47,707 nucleotides of DNA, taken from the NCBI GenBank assembly GCA_958296045.1, contig CATQHT010000001.1, forward strand, positions 837,395 through 885,101. The letters are read 5' to 3'. This DNA is from Rhodothermales bacterium. Lineage in GTDB: Bacteria; Bacteroidota; Rhodothermia; Rhodothermales; Bin80. Below are positions 18,222 through 27,264 of this stretch, piece after piece. The position numbers and the translations under genes are program-made. Under the pieces are notes generated by a model. That model searched no databases. It was not told the DNA's origin and saw only the letters and a program-made list of their open reading frames with translations. Each line of letters begins with the position of its first letter. Positions within the stretch are counted from its first letter, which is position 1.

Positions 18222-19232
18222 TTAGTGGACTCTGTCTGCCATCGACTGCATGACCGTATTGAGCGCATCTGTCTGCGTGTGCAGCTGCTCCAAGCAGCCG
18301 ATAGCGCGACGCGTGTAGTGCGCCACATTTTTTCTGGCGAACGCCAGAACCCCCAGGCGATGCATGCGGCTGCGCGCTTCGGCTACGTCGCTTGCAGCAC
18401 ATCCTGCCTGTAGGCGGATGCGCTCGAAAAAGGCTTGATCTTCGCCTGTTGCGCGGGCAAGCGCTTCAAGAAGCAGGAAAGTCTTCTTACCGTCGATAAG
18501 GTCCTGGCCCACACTTTTGCCCCATCTTCCGTCATCGGCTACGAGGTCTAGAAGGTCATCTTGAATCTGAAACGCACGCCCGAGCGCCATGCCTGCCCGG
18601 CGCAGCGCGGCGCGCTCGTTAGGCGGAGCCTCGCCCAGGATCGCTCCCATCTCAAGTGCAGCGGCCAAGAGCGCACCAGTCTTCAGGTCGATCATGTCCA
18701 GGTACTCGGGTGTACTCACCAGGGGTGTGGTCTCATACCGCATATCGAGCGCCTGGCCCTCGCAAAGCGCTGTCACCATTGCGGTGAAGGTCTCCAGCAG
18801 TTGAGGTAGCCGGGAAGCAGGGGCATGCGTGAGCTGCCCGTAGGCAATGCCCATCAGAACATCACCACACAAGAGAGCGGTATTGATATCCCACCTGCGG
18901 TACACCGACGGGCGGCCGCGCCGCGTTGCCGCCTGATCCATGATGTCATCGTGCACCAGGGCCCAGTTATGAGAAACCTCTACAGCCAAGGCTGCCGGAA
19001 GAGCCTGTTCTGAGCGGACGCGGTACATCTGTGCGGTGAGCAGCAGCAGCACCGGTCGCAGCCTTTTGCCTTGCCCACGAAGGACGTACCGGACTGAATT
19101 GTACAAGGCGTCAGGCGTACGGAAGGCGGCGATGCGCACCAAACTCTCTGACACCATCGTGCCCAGCGCGGCCACCTGCTCCATGATTTGTGCTGGCGTA
19201 CCAGCGCAGCTTCTCCTCTCCTTATGGCTCAT
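18222..19232 (-). CDS. Polyprenyl (trans-isoprenyl) diphosphate synthase
   Basis: About 336 residues from ATG 19232, which lies 11 bases inside the adenylate kinase gene; the frame is open 12 codons further upstream. Family motifs are intact: GKRLRPVLLLL at the isopentenyl-diphosphate site, first Asp-rich motif LVHDDIMD followed by RRGRPS, GDVLMG, and second Asp-rich motif QIQDDLLDLVAD. The enzyme builds long-chain isoprenoid diphosphates for quinones or the cell-wall lipid carrier. Chain length cannot be fixed from sequence by eye; the residues before the first DDxxD (HNWALVHDD) are small or polar, consistent with a long-chain product. Translation is coupled to adk. Confidence 0.92.
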   Translation of the reverse strand: MSHKERRSCAGTPAQIMEQVAALGTMVSESLVRIAAFRTPDALYNSVRYVLRGQGKRLRPVLLLLTAQMYRVRSEQALPAALAVEVSHNWALVHDDIMDQAATRRGRPSVYRRWDINTALLCGDVLMGIAYGQLTHAPASRLPQLLETFTAMVTALCEGQALDMRYETTPLVSTPEYLDMIDLKTGALLAAALEMGAILGEAPPNERAALRRAGMALGRAFQIQDDLLDLVADDGRWGKSVGQDLIDGKKTFLLLEALARATGEDQAFFERIRLQAGCAASDVAEARSRMHRLGVLAFARKNVAHYTRRAIGCLEQLHTQTDALNTVMQSMADRVH

Positions 19233-19857
19233 ACAACACACGAATGATGCGGTCGTGGACGGCATCAAAGGTGCCCGCAGCAGGAACGCGCCTTAGGTCA
19301 CCGCGCTCCCTAAAGTAGTCTGCGACAGCCTGCGTGGACCGGCGGTACACATGCAAACGTTCTACCACGGATTCGGGACGGTCATCGGCGCGCTGGATGA
19401 TAAGTGCCGGATCTACGCCCACGGGCGGCCTCGCATCCAAATGAAAACTCTCTCCAGTGACTTTGTGCACGCGCCTACGGGACAGGCGTGCAATAATCAT
19501 CTCATCTGCGAGATCAAGAAATATCACCACATGCAGCGCCCTACCCTCTTTGGCAAGGAATGCGCTCAGCCATCGGGCCTGCGCCAGAGTCCTTGGGAAG
19601 CCGTCCAGCACGAAGCGGTCGAAGCCACAGTCGTTGAGTGCACGCTCCACTAGGTCGTACATCAGATCGTCTGGCACCAGGTGCCCAGATGCCGTATAGG
19701 CTTGTGCCATACGGCCGAGCGGAGAATCTTCCCGCTCGGCCATCCGCAGCATGCGGCCGGTGGAGATATGAGTAAATCCGAGTCGTTCGGACAGAAAATA
19801 GGCTTGGGTGCCCTTGCCCGCTCCAGGAGGACCGAAGAGCGCCAGACGTGTCTTCAC
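19222..19857 (-). CDS. adk: Adenylate kinase
   Basis: A 211-residue protein. The P-loop GPPGAGKGTQ lies at residues 9-18. AMP-binding residues follow in HISTGRMLR, and the core motif FVLDGFPRTLAQA is near 82. The LID region is of the zinc-free type (RRRVHKVTGESFH) and is followed by the conserved R-x-DD-x-PE-x-V-x-x-RL. It catalyses ATP + AMP = 2 ADP in the cytoplasm and is essential in most bacteria. The 3' end overlaps the start of the polyprenyl synthase gene by 11 bases. No unusual residues seen. Confidence 0.95.
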   Translation of the reverse strand: MKTRLALFGPPGAGKGTQAYFLSERLGFTHISTGRMLRMAEREDSPLGRMAQAYTASGHLVPDDLMYDLVERALNDCGFDRFVLDGFPRTLAQARWLSAFLAKEGRALHVVIFLDLADEMIIARLSRRRVHKVTGESFHLDARPPVGVDPALIIQRADDRPESVVERLHVYRRSTQAVADYFRERGDLRRVPAAGTFDAVHDRIIRVLYEP

Positions 19858-19868
19858 GCGGCTGCGGT

Positions 19869-20339
19869 TTACGATTTGCTTGCGTTGGAGTCATTCCCGC
19901 TCTCCGTGAAGGTTTGTACGGCCCATCCGGCCAGGATCGGCACGAGGAGCCGCACCAGCTCATGGCTGACTGACGACGCGGCTGGAGCAGGAGGAGGCAG
20001 CTGTCCGCGCAGCGCTGCACGCACCGCGTCGTCTGCGGACTCCCCCGTGTCCATGCGCGCTTTAATGGTCGCTGCCACCGGTGCTAAGTAGGCGTCCAGC
20101 GCTCCCTGGCTATACGGGACGCCGCGCTGGCGTGCTAAGGCTATGCCAACCAGAATACCCGCTGCCATAGCACCGCCCACAGCTACCAGGGGGTGCTTGT
20201 TGATGGTACTGCGTACCGACGGCGTGAAGTTCGTGACCTCGTCTTTAAGGGCCTGCAGGTGTTTCTCGATTTGCCGCGTCTTCTCCTTGAGCAGCTTCTG
20301 TACCTCCGCTGCGCTGTTCCGAGAGTTCTTCTGTTCCAT
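19869..20339 (-). CDS. DUF883/YqjD-like membrane-anchored protein
   Basis: A 156-residue protein. Residues 1-45 are a charged amphipathic helix (coiled-coil-like). HPLVAVGGAMAAGILVGIAL at about 49-68 is the single membrane helix in the arrangement typical of the ElaB/YqjD/DUF883 family, and an Ala/Pro-rich tail follows. E. coli YqjD is an inner-membrane protein that binds stationary-phase ribosomes; whether this holds here is unknown. The gene starts 95 bases before the end of the preceding holin-III-like gene, in another frame. The same YqjD-YqjE neighbourhood is known elsewhere, which supports both calls. Confidence 0.7.
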   Translation of the reverse strand: MEQKNSRNSAAEVQKLLKEKTRQIEKHLQALKDEVTNFTPSVRSTINKHPLVAVGGAMAAGILVGIALARQRGVPYSQGALDAYLAPVAATIKARMDTGESADDAVRAALRGQLPPPAPAASSVSHELVRLLVPILAGWAVQTFTESGNDSNASKS

Positions 20340-20703
20340 GATCTTGTCGAAGATGCCTGTGATGATGAAGCAGCTGCGTCAGGCCCGCCAAGGTACCAAC
20401 CGCCGCGCCGGTGCCCGCGAAGCCCCATGCGGGGTGCCCAAGCAGTTCACCTGCCCACAGTGCCAGTGCAATTAGCAGGAACACTCCGGCCACCCCATAA
20501 AGGAACCATGGCCCACTTCTCAGAAACAGCTCTTGCCGGACCCGTTTGATGAGCTGGATCTCCAAGAGCGTCACTTTCAGCTCGACCCAATCCTGCACGT
20601 CCGACGTCAGTGACCCCCAGCGTCGGGCCAAACGCTCACTACGCTTTTCCTGCTTGCGATGGACCGGCGTATCGGTCACGGGCAAGGTGGATTCTGCTGC
20701 CAT
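20245..20703 (-). CDS. Phage-holin-superfamily-III / YqjE-like membrane protein
   Basis: A 152-residue protein. A charged helical N-terminus (DWVELKVTLLEIQLIKR) is followed by two membrane helices near residues 66-86 and 91-111, then a polar tail. This is the pattern of YqjE/holin-superfamily-III proteins found beside DUF883 genes. Despite the family name these are normal chromosomal envelope proteins, not lysis genes. It is the first gene of the minus-strand run that continues through adk to the SbcC-like gene. Its last 95 bases overlap the DUF883-like gene; the polar tail in the overlap is probably unconstrained. Confidence 0.65.
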   Translation of the reverse strand: MAAESTLPVTDTPVHRKQEKRSERLARRWGSLTSDVQDWVELKVTLLEIQLIKRVRQELFLRSGPWFLYGVAGVFLLIALALWAGELLGHPAWGFAGTGAAVGTLAGLTQLLHHHRHLRQDHGTEELSEQRSGGTEAAQGEDAANRETPAGP

Positions 20704-20742
20704 GGTAGGAGCATATTCTATTGGTCAGGACACCGAATGATC

Positions 20743-21762
20743 CTAGAGGGCACGGAGGAATGCCAGGGTATCGGTGTGATCGGCCTTCCAGTCCAGGGCG
20801 GGCCGTTGGGCTTGTCCTAGTGGCTCCGCTGGCAGTGTGGGTGGCACCTGGTCGATGAGCCCCCGGCGGACAAACGTGCGCTGCAGCCGGTCCTGCATGG
20901 TGGACAGCATCCGCATGGCGTGTTGCCAGTCGTCATAACTCACCCAGCGGATATGTGCAGGGCCTTGGGCCGTGGCCTCTCCGCAGCTGACGAGGAACCC
21001 ACACTTGGCACTTCCAGAATGTGGCACGGCCAGCGCCTCTAGAAGCGCGTGCGGCGCACCCAGTGCCCGCGATGTGACCGGATGGGCCGGGAATGCGCTG
21101 CGCAGACGCTTCATGCTTGCCACATACGGCCCTTGGTTCACCCCTATGGGAGCGAGGATCAGCGCGACACTGCGGCATCCCATCCCTTCATGGAGCAATG
21201 CATCCATGGCCAAACAGTGGCGCTCATGGGCGTCTTCCTGGCCGTCAACCACCGCAGCACTAAACCGATGTCCGCGTAGAAGGCAACGGCCCAGAGCAAT
21301 GCCATGCTGCCTGGCCATCGCCGCCGCCCAGGTCCGCGTCCGATCACTGCCGGTAGTGATGACGGCATCGGCGCACTCAAAGAGCATGTGCGCATCCACA
21401 AACGTGACATCCAGGCCTGCGTCGGTCGCAAAGGCGCGCAGCAGAGCGGGGCTCTTGCGCGAAACAGACCCCAGAAAGCGGTGACCTGAGAGCGTGACCG
21501 CCAGGAGATCCTGAAGGCCTACCATCGGCACGTTACCTGCGCTGAGAACCCCCACGGTGCACCGCGCGGCGCGCACAGGTGCACCGATCCAAGACCGCAG
21601 GGCCGGTGCGCTAAGCCCTTCCATCTGCTGCTCAATGGCAAAGGTAAGCGCTTCTCGTGTAAACCTGTTAGGGGCCTTCAGCGTCGTTTCGACCGCCGCC
21701 CGGCGACTGGGAAGATCCTCAGAGCGCCAGCGTGCGGCAGCCTCAGCTACGGCCTCAAACAT
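20743..21762 (-). CDS. LuxC-like acyl-CoA (fatty acyl) reductase
   Basis: A 339-residue protein matching the short LuxC-like acyl-CoA reductases of Bacteroidota. Features include a Rossmann-type region (VGVLSAGNVPMVGLQDLL near residue 69), SGHRFLGSVSRKSPAL, AVITTGSDRT, and the region of the catalytic thiol LLHEGMGCRSVALIL near 190-204. LuxC reduces acyl-protein or acyl-CoA thioesters to fatty aldehydes with NADPH. The start overlaps the end of the LuxE-like gene by eight bases, so the two are made together, matching the synthetase/reductase pairing of the Lux fatty-acid reductase complex. No luciferase genes are present; the product is probably a fatty aldehyde or a related acyl compound. Confidence 0.82.
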   Translation of the reverse strand: MFEAVAEAAARWRSEDLPSRRAAVETTLKAPNRFTREALTFAIEQQMEGLSAPALRSWIGAPVRAARCTVGVLSAGNVPMVGLQDLLAVTLSGHRFLGSVSRKSPALLRAFATDAGLDVTFVDAHMLFECADAVITTGSDRTRTWAAAMARQHGIALGRCLLRGHRFSAAVVDGQEDAHERHCLAMDALLHEGMGCRSVALILAPIGVNQGPYVASMKRLRSAFPAHPVTSRALGAPHALLEALAVPHSGSAKCGFLVSCGEATAQGPAHIRWVSYDDWQHAMRMLSTMQDRLQRTFVRRGLIDQVPPTLPAEPLGQAQRPALDWKADHTDTLAFLRAL

Positions 21763-22729
21763 CCTCTACCAGGAAGTTGCAGCCGCGCAGCTCACTAGCG
21801 GACAAACGCCCCAGCACCTCAAAGCCGCCGCCCCGACAGACCCCTAGGTCCTCTGTCATGATGGCGCTCACCGTATGAATATTGGCGAGATCTATCACGC
21901 CAAGGACGCCAGCCACCCCTTCTGGCAGCGAGTGCTCCACCTCCGCCGGGTCAAAAGCGTCGACGCGCATCCACTTGGGTGCGTAGAAGAGGCTCCCGCC
22001 CCGTGTATAGGACTGGCTTAAGAGCTCGCACATCCCGTACTCGCTGCGCACCTGTTGGCGATCCACCCCAAACCCTTGCGCCAGTCTGCGATGCAGCTCA
22101 TCGCGTGTGACGTGTTGGCGGTACGTCTTCATGCCCCCAGTTTCAATGACGATGGCGCTTGGCGGCAGCCGCCACTGCTCGGTAGCTGCCAGCTGCAAGA
22201 GCCCAAAGGCGGCCCCAAACAGTATCAGTGGCGTGGTCAGGGCGCGACTGTGCGCGATGGCGCGCTCTAGGAGTGACGGATCCTCCAGAAAAAAGCCGCT
22301 GGCCTCGTCGCCGTAGGCAGCAATAAGCTGCCAGACCATATGCACCAGCGACGACTGGGGGGCGTAGCCGGGAAGATGCGCTACGAGCGTGAACGGCCCG
22401 CGCCCGAACACCGACGCAAAGTGGGTCTGCGCAGACCGGTCATATAGAGAAAGGTCGCGTACATAGTGTCGGCTGCGCCCTGTGGTTCCGGTCCCGCTGC
22501 TCTCAAATACCGCAACCGCCTCCTCTGGAGGGAAGGAGGTCACGGGCGCGTGCTTGAACGCGGCTATGGGGAGGTACTCATACGCATAGCGCCGGTATAC
22601 CGTGCAGCGCTCCTTCTGGTATGCACGGGTGGCGCGCGCTAAGGCGTCAAACTCCTCCGCACAGGTCAGGCGGTCAAACCGCCGGATAACGTCGCGGTAG
22701 CTTAGTCGTATGGAAGCCGGATCCGGCAT
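21755..22729 (-). CDS. LuxE-like acyl-protein synthetase / acyltransferase
   Basis: A 324-residue ANL-type adenylating protein of the LuxE family. The phosphate-binding loop is FESSGTGTTGRSRHYVRDL near residues 75-95. Further core segments are AIVIETGGMKTYRQHVTRDE near 193 and the conserved SEYGMCELLSQSY near 227-239. It activates a fatty acid or transfers an acyl group to a partner; with the coupled LuxC-like reductase it forms the likely fatty-acid reductase module. The 5' end overlaps the redoxin-like gene by 28 bases, so all three form one unit. The short length, without the large C-terminal lid of full acyl-CoA ligases, is normal for LuxE. Confidence 0.8.
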   Translation of the reverse strand: MPDPASIRLSYRDVIRRFDRLTCAEEFDALARATRAYQKERCTVYRRYAYEYLPIAAFKHAPVTSFPPEEAVAVFESSGTGTTGRSRHYVRDLSLYDRSAQTHFASVFGRGPFTLVAHLPGYAPQSSLVHMVWQLIAAYGDEASGFFLEDPSLLERAIAHSRALTTPLILFGAAFGLLQLAATEQWRLPPSAIVIETGGMKTYRQHVTRDELHRRLAQGFGVDRQQVRSEYGMCELLSQSYTRGGSLFYAPKWMRVDAFDPAEVEHSLPEGVAGVLGVIDLANIHTVSAIMTEDLGVCRGGGFEVLGRLSASELRGCNFLVEDV

Positions 22730-23280
22730 CCGAACGCTTTGGTCGGCGTCTGCGGCTGGCCGCCGATAAAGTCGGCCACGTAGGAACGAGTCACCGCTTT
22801 GGTGTCGCCTGGCGCGTCGTCAATGGCGCCGCTGTAAGCCAGCTTCCCTTCTGCGTCAAAGGCGAAGACTTCGGGCGTGCGGTAGGCTCCCAGCGCCTTT
22901 GCCAACGCGGCACCCTGGTCATGGCCGTAACGCAGCCCAGGCATCGCCGCCCGGCTGGCTTCAGCGGACTCCTCAGGAAAGGCCTCTGGATCGTTGCTGT
23001 TGACCAGAACGACAGCCATCCCCTTCCCTCCCGCAGCGGAATGCAGCGCCCTCACCCGCTCCTGGTACCCTTCGGTCCAGCGGCATGCATTGCTCCAGAA
23101 AATGAACACCGTGCCCTGGGGTCCCATGAGGTCGGACACCGGCTGACTCGAGTCATCGGTCATCTGAAGCATATGGCTACCCGCAGGCAGCGCGCTGCCT
23201 ATGGCCAAAGAGGCCGGCTGTCCCAGTGCCACGCTTGCCGACAACGACAGCATGGTGAGCGTCAATAGCAAGGTCTTCAT
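22702..23280 (-). CDS. Secreted thioredoxin-like/redoxin protein with a single active-site Cys
   Basis: A 192-residue protein with a signal peptide (ASVALG-Q). Residues 55-165 have a thioredoxin fold: TVFIFWSNACRWTEGY, then AVVLVNSNDPEAFPEE, then the cis-Pro region YRTPEVFAFDAEGKL. The usual CxxC is CRWT here, so the second active-site Cys is missing; the only other Cys in the mature chain is in the C-terminal FGCRIRLPYD. Related redoxin-domain proteins keep this FGC-x-I C-terminus, so the two cysteines may pair in a peroxiredoxin-like cycle. It is first in the LuxE/LuxC unit. Localisation is periplasmic by signal peptide. Confidence 0.78.
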   Translation of the reverse strand: MKTLLLTLTMLSLSASVALGQPASLAIGSALPAGSHMLQMTDDSSQPVSDLMGPQGTVFIFWSNACRWTEGYQERVRALHSAAGGKGMAVVLVNSNDPEAFPEESAEASRAAMPGLRYGHDQGAALAKALGAYRTPEVFAFDAEGKLAYSGAIDDAPGDTKAVTRSYVADFIGGQPQTPTKAFGCRIRLPYD

Positions 23281-23335
23281 GGGTGCCTCGTAGGCTGGTT
23301 TTGAAGACTTAGACGTACAAACATCTTGCCAAGTG

Positions 23336-24829
23336 TCAGGTGCCCAGAGCCATACGACGGTTCATCCACCGATTCAGCAGCAAAAAGACGCCGAGCACCG
23401 CGCTCCACTGCACTAGGCACGTCATGACGCTGAACTTGTCGGTCGGGTCGAACCACGTGTCAGGCGCGTACTGCGTGGCCGACAGCCACAGCCACCAGAC
23501 GAGCAGCAGCCCGGCCATCAGCGGAATCGCGTACGTGATGATGTAATCCCACGGTCGCCGCGCCCGGAAGTCACCCGCAAGGTTATCAATATTGTTTTCC
23601 CGGAATTTGCGCGCCCCTTGCCGGATTACCGAGAATGCGATAAACGCGCCGCAGAGCATCAGTGCTACGCCCCAGACAAAATCCTGATTTTCAAAGAAGC
23701 CGAGGTTCAGGGCAGATGGCATGCCCAGCGCAAACGCTGCGGCACAAACGCCGACGATGGCGTGGCTGCGGCGCACATTGAAATCCACCACGATGCGCGA
23801 TGTCATCTCAATCATCGATATCAGCGAACTGAACGCCGCGCACGAGAGACCCAAAAAGAATAGCATCGCGAATACGTTGCCCGCGGGCATCTTGGCAAAG
23901 AGCTGGGGCATCCAGACAAACGTGAGCCCCGTGGCCGCAGGCCCGCTGGTCTGCATCACCTCAAGCACCTCCGGCTTGGACATCTCCTGCCCGAGGATGG
24001 CAAATGCGGTCCCGAAGATGATGACGGCGGCCATGAGTGACACCGTATTGTTTCCAACAGCCGTGATAAGAGAATTCTTCACCACGCCGTGCCGGCTTCG
24101 CATGTAAGCCGCATAGGTCAGGATGAGCCCCCATCCGGCTCCGGTATCCCAGGCATTCTGCGTCAGAGCCTCCAGCCATGTGTTGGGCTTGGCCAAGGTG
24201 GCCCAGTCCGGCGTGAACAGGAAACTGATCCCGCTGCCCGCTCCATCAAGCGTGATCGTGCGATACAGAGCAACCACAACGATGGCCAACAGCGTTGGAA
24301 TGAGCACCTTGTTAACCTTCTCTATGGAACGGATGCCCTTCCATACCGCCAAGGCGCCAAGCCCCATAGCTAAGGCGTGAAACAGGACCGGAAAGCCGCT
24401 GGCCTGGAAAGAGTCCCAGACGCCCTGGCCCGCTGCCACATCAAGCGGCAAGGCGCTGGTGGTCATCTTGACGAAATAGTACATGCACCAGCCCGCCACC
24501 ACGGAGTAATAGAACATGATGGCAGCCGCCACAAACCCCAGAAAGGCGCCCATCCACGAATAGCGCCCACCAGCCATCTTGGCCAGGGTGCCGACCACCC
24601 CCATCCGCCCTTTGCGCCCCAGCGCATACTCGGCAATGATGAGTGGCACGCTCCACAGAAATAGAAAGAGGAGCCAAGCCAGAAGGAATGCGCCGGCGCC
24701 AGCATCGCCGCTGTTCGTGGCTGCGATGCGAGGGAAGCGCCAGATGTTGCCGGTACCTACGGCAATGCCCAGGACACTGAGCAGGAGCCCCCAGCGCGAC
24801 GAAAATCGCTGCTCTGAATATTTGGTCAT
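23336..24829 (-). CDS. Sodium-dependent transporter, NSS (SNF) family
   Basis: A 497-residue protein with about twelve membrane helices. The family hallmark of helix 1 is clear (VGTGNIWRFPRIAATNSGDA, residues 22-41), as are SVPLIIAEYALGRKGR and the helix-6 region LTYAAYMRSRHGVV. LeuT-fold NSS proteins carry amino acids or related solutes with sodium. The ATG overlaps the acylase stop by four bases (ATGA), implying the imported or recaptured substrate is linked to the acylase product, perhaps an amino acid or amine freed by amide hydrolysis. Substrate is not predictable by eye. Confidence 0.92.
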   Translation of the reverse strand: MTKYSEQRFSSRWGLLLSVLGIAVGTGNIWRFPRIAATNSGDAGAGAFLLAWLLFLFLWSVPLIIAEYALGRKGRMGVVGTLAKMAGGRYSWMGAFLGFVAAAIMFYYSVVAGWCMYYFVKMTTSALPLDVAAGQGVWDSFQASGFPVLFHALAMGLGALAVWKGIRSIEKVNKVLIPTLLAIVVVALYRTITLDGAGSGISFLFTPDWATLAKPNTWLEALTQNAWDTGAGWGLILTYAAYMRSRHGVVKNSLITAVGNNTVSLMAAVIIFGTAFAILGQEMSKPEVLEVMQTSGPAATGLTFVWMPQLFAKMPAGNVFAMLFFLGLSCAAFSSLISMIEMTSRIVVDFNVRRSHAIVGVCAAAFALGMPSALNLGFFENQDFVWGVALMLCGAFIAFSVIRQGARKFRENNIDNLAGDFRARRPWDYIITYAIPLMAGLLLVWWLWLSATQYAPDTWFDPTDKFSVMTCLVQWSAVLGVFLLLNRWMNRRMALGT

Positions 24830-27264
24830 CGTTCCGATGTAGCTTGGGGAAGCAGGGTCAGGACGGATGCGTCGGGCACAAGGCCGGCGGTCTTGGGCTT
24901 GGCAAGCTCATAATACCCGAAATCCACATAAGTATCCATATGGAGGTCGTATAGGCTGCTGAACGGGTTGCCACTCTGGCCGCCAGGATACACGCCATAC
25001 CCTCTAGGTGGCGAGTCAGAAAAGTCCACAATCATGCGCCAACTGGCACTGTGCGTCACGGTGAGTCCCCCGCCGGGCGCAACCGTTTCGTCAAACCCGG
25101 GGTACTCATACGCATCACTCCACAGGGCGCTAAGCGCCGGTGTTTGCGTCAGGTGTCGGATGAAAAGTTTGTGATGAGTGCCCCAGCGCCATGCACCTTC
25201 GCGATCACCGTAGCGCGCGACGAGCGTATCTGCGGTGGCCTCAAGAGCCAGCGCCAGGAGTGCAGGCGCATCTTCAATAGTGGGCGTGCTCACCACATCG
25301 AGCCAACGTGACCCTTGGCTTAACAGCATCATAAGCGTGCTGCTTCGCGGCTGCGGAAGGTTGTTAAAGGCAGGCTCATCCCATGCCAGCGTTTCTAGGA
25401 CCTCAAGCAGCGTATAGAGCACGAGTGGTTCTGACCGGTCTGTTGTCGCCTTACCGTCCCACGTCAGAAGCGTATCGCGCAACGTCTGCGCCTTCGCCGA
25501 AAGCGATCTCAGCGCCTCCAGATGCGGGGTAAGAAGGTCGTGCTGCACCACATGGACATCTCTCTGGTACAGCATCATGTCTCGCAGGTCGTGTGACGTT
25601 TTCTGGCTCAGAAGCGCGTGCAGGCGCATCGACCGGTAGGACGATGGCCAGTTGTGCCCCAGATAGTAGGGATAGTCTGCGCCAGTGGGACGCTGGTTTG
25701 AGGAGGACAGAAAGCCCTGCGCGGGGTCTTTCGCGTACGGCATGTCCAGGTGAGGCAGGCGTCCGACCCATGCCGTCTGGCTGGAGGTGCCGTCCTGGAT
25801 GCCTACCCGGCTTCCGCCATCTGCGAGGACGGGCACATGTCCGCTGGAGCGCAGCGCTATCGAACCTGTATGATCTGCCAGGAGCACATTCAGGGCCGGC
25901 GCTCCCCAGTGCCTTAAGGCGGAGTCGGCCTGGTCCACATGACCGGCCTTAGAAAGCCCCCACATCGCCGTCAACGTAGCATTATCTTCAAAGGCTGCCC
26001 AGCGCATGGCGACAGGCATGTTGCCTTCGGTCCGCAGCAGCGGACCCATATGCGTATACCAGAGTGTGTCCACAACCGGCGCGGCGCCCTCGACATAGAT
26101 CGTGTCCGCCACCGGGGTGAGCGCGCTCCAGGAACCGTCAAAGCGATAGCGGCGACGCTCCTCATCGAGATCCAGCGCGTAGTAGTCCATAGCGTCCGCG
26201 CTCATATTTGTGAAGACCCATCCAAGCGAATCGCTGAAGGCTTCGACCAGAAGCGCCGTGCCGGGTGCCAACACGCCATACAGATTCATATCTGGTGTCA
26301 CGATATGGGCTTCGTACCAAATCGAAGGCAGGGAGAGGCTCAGGTGCATGTCCCCAGCTAGAAGTGGACGCCCGGTGGCCGAGCGGGCCCGGTGAACTGC
26401 CCAGTTGTTGGAGCCCTTACCAGGGCGGAAGCCCTCGGTGAGCGGATCCGAAGACGCGAGCTCTGCCACTACGGGTGGATGCGGGTACGGCAGGTGGTCC
26501 GCCTCCAGCGAAACCGGGCTTGGAGCGGGAGACTCTGCCGGCACTATCGGCACATACAGCGGGGAGTGCGCAGGATAGAGCTCCTCGAACGCTTCTTGGC
26601 CCAGCCGCTTAAGCAGGGTTCCATACGCTAGGTCTTCGGAGGAATACGACAGATCAAAGTTAAAGTATTGGATCAGGCGCGCTGCACTTAGCGCGCTGTA
26701 CGACCCGGGACGGTGGCCAAACAGCCTGAACTCGAACGGCAGCTCGCTCTCATCCAGACTACCGATATAGGCGTTAGCGCCGAGGGCAAAGGCGTCTATA
26801 ACATCGAGCTCAAGACCCGCGTCGCTGTGAATTTTATGTGCAATTCGCTGTGCGGCCCATTCCATGCCTGTCTGGCGTAGGTAGCGGTCGCCCGATACGG
26901 ATGCGGGTCCGAACACCTCGGCCAAGCGGCCCGAAGCTACGCGCTCCAGAAAGTCCATCTGGAATAGCCGGTCCTGCGCTACGACATAGCCGAGCGCGAT
27001 CAGCGCATCTTGGTCATTGGCCGCAAAGATGTGCGGCACGCCGCGCGCGTCCCTCTCTACGGTGACGGGGCCAGTCAAGCCCTCCAGACGCACCTCGCTG
27101 TGCTGCGGGTGGTGCGCTTGCCGGGCGGTCAGATATATCCCATTCCATGGATCTAACAGAGGTCCCGCCTTCAGGACACCGCCTAACGGGGCATGCAGCC
27201 CCAAAAAGAGGAGCGCTCCTGCCGCTAACCATGCCAGGACCTGTATCCCGTCCTTTACGGTCAC
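24826..27264 (-). CDS. Penicillin-acylase-family N-terminal-nucleophile amidase
   Basis: An 812-residue precursor with an N-terminal membrane or signal segment (residues 8-24). The alpha chain covers about residues 50-280 (ARGVPHIFAANDQDALIALG; AQDRLFQMDF). The autoprocessing site is PGKGS-NNWAV, making Ser285 the N-terminal nucleophile of the beta chain. GDMHLSLSLPSIWYEAH and SASWRMIVDF near the end are further family segments. These enzymes hydrolyse amides such as acyl-homoserine lactones or N-acyl amino acids in the periplasm. The GTG start overlaps the ParA stop (GTGA) and the stop overlaps the NSS transporter start, so the three form one unit. Processing residues look intact. Confidence 0.9.
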   Translation of the reverse strand: MTVKDGIQVLAWLAAGALLFLGLHAPLGGVLKAGPLLDPWNGIYLTARQAHHPQHSEVRLEGLTGPVTVERDARGVPHIFAANDQDALIALGYVVAQDRLFQMDFLERVASGRLAEVFGPASVSGDRYLRQTGMEWAAQRIAHKIHSDAGLELDVIDAFALGANAYIGSLDESELPFEFRLFGHRPGSYSALSAARLIQYFNFDLSYSSEDLAYGTLLKRLGQEAFEELYPAHSPLYVPIVPAESPAPSPVSLEADHLPYPHPPVVAELASSDPLTEGFRPGKGSNNWAVHRARSATGRPLLAGDMHLSLSLPSIWYEAHIVTPDMNLYGVLAPGTALLVEAFSDSLGWVFTNMSADAMDYYALDLDEERRRYRFDGSWSALTPVADTIYVEGAAPVVDTLWYTHMGPLLRTEGNMPVAMRWAAFEDNATLTAMWGLSKAGHVDQADSALRHWGAPALNVLLADHTGSIALRSSGHVPVLADGGSRVGIQDGTSSQTAWVGRLPHLDMPYAKDPAQGFLSSSNQRPTGADYPYYLGHNWPSSYRSMRLHALLSQKTSHDLRDMMLYQRDVHVVQHDLLTPHLEALRSLSAKAQTLRDTLLTWDGKATTDRSEPLVLYTLLEVLETLAWDEPAFNNLPQPRSSTLMMLLSQGSRWLDVVSTPTIEDAPALLALALEATADTLVARYGDREGAWRWGTHHKLFIRHLTQTPALSALWSDAYEYPGFDETVAPGGGLTVTHSASWRMIVDFSDSPPRGYGVYPGGQSGNPFSSLYDLHMDTYVDFGYYELAKPKTAGLVPDASVLTLLPQATSER

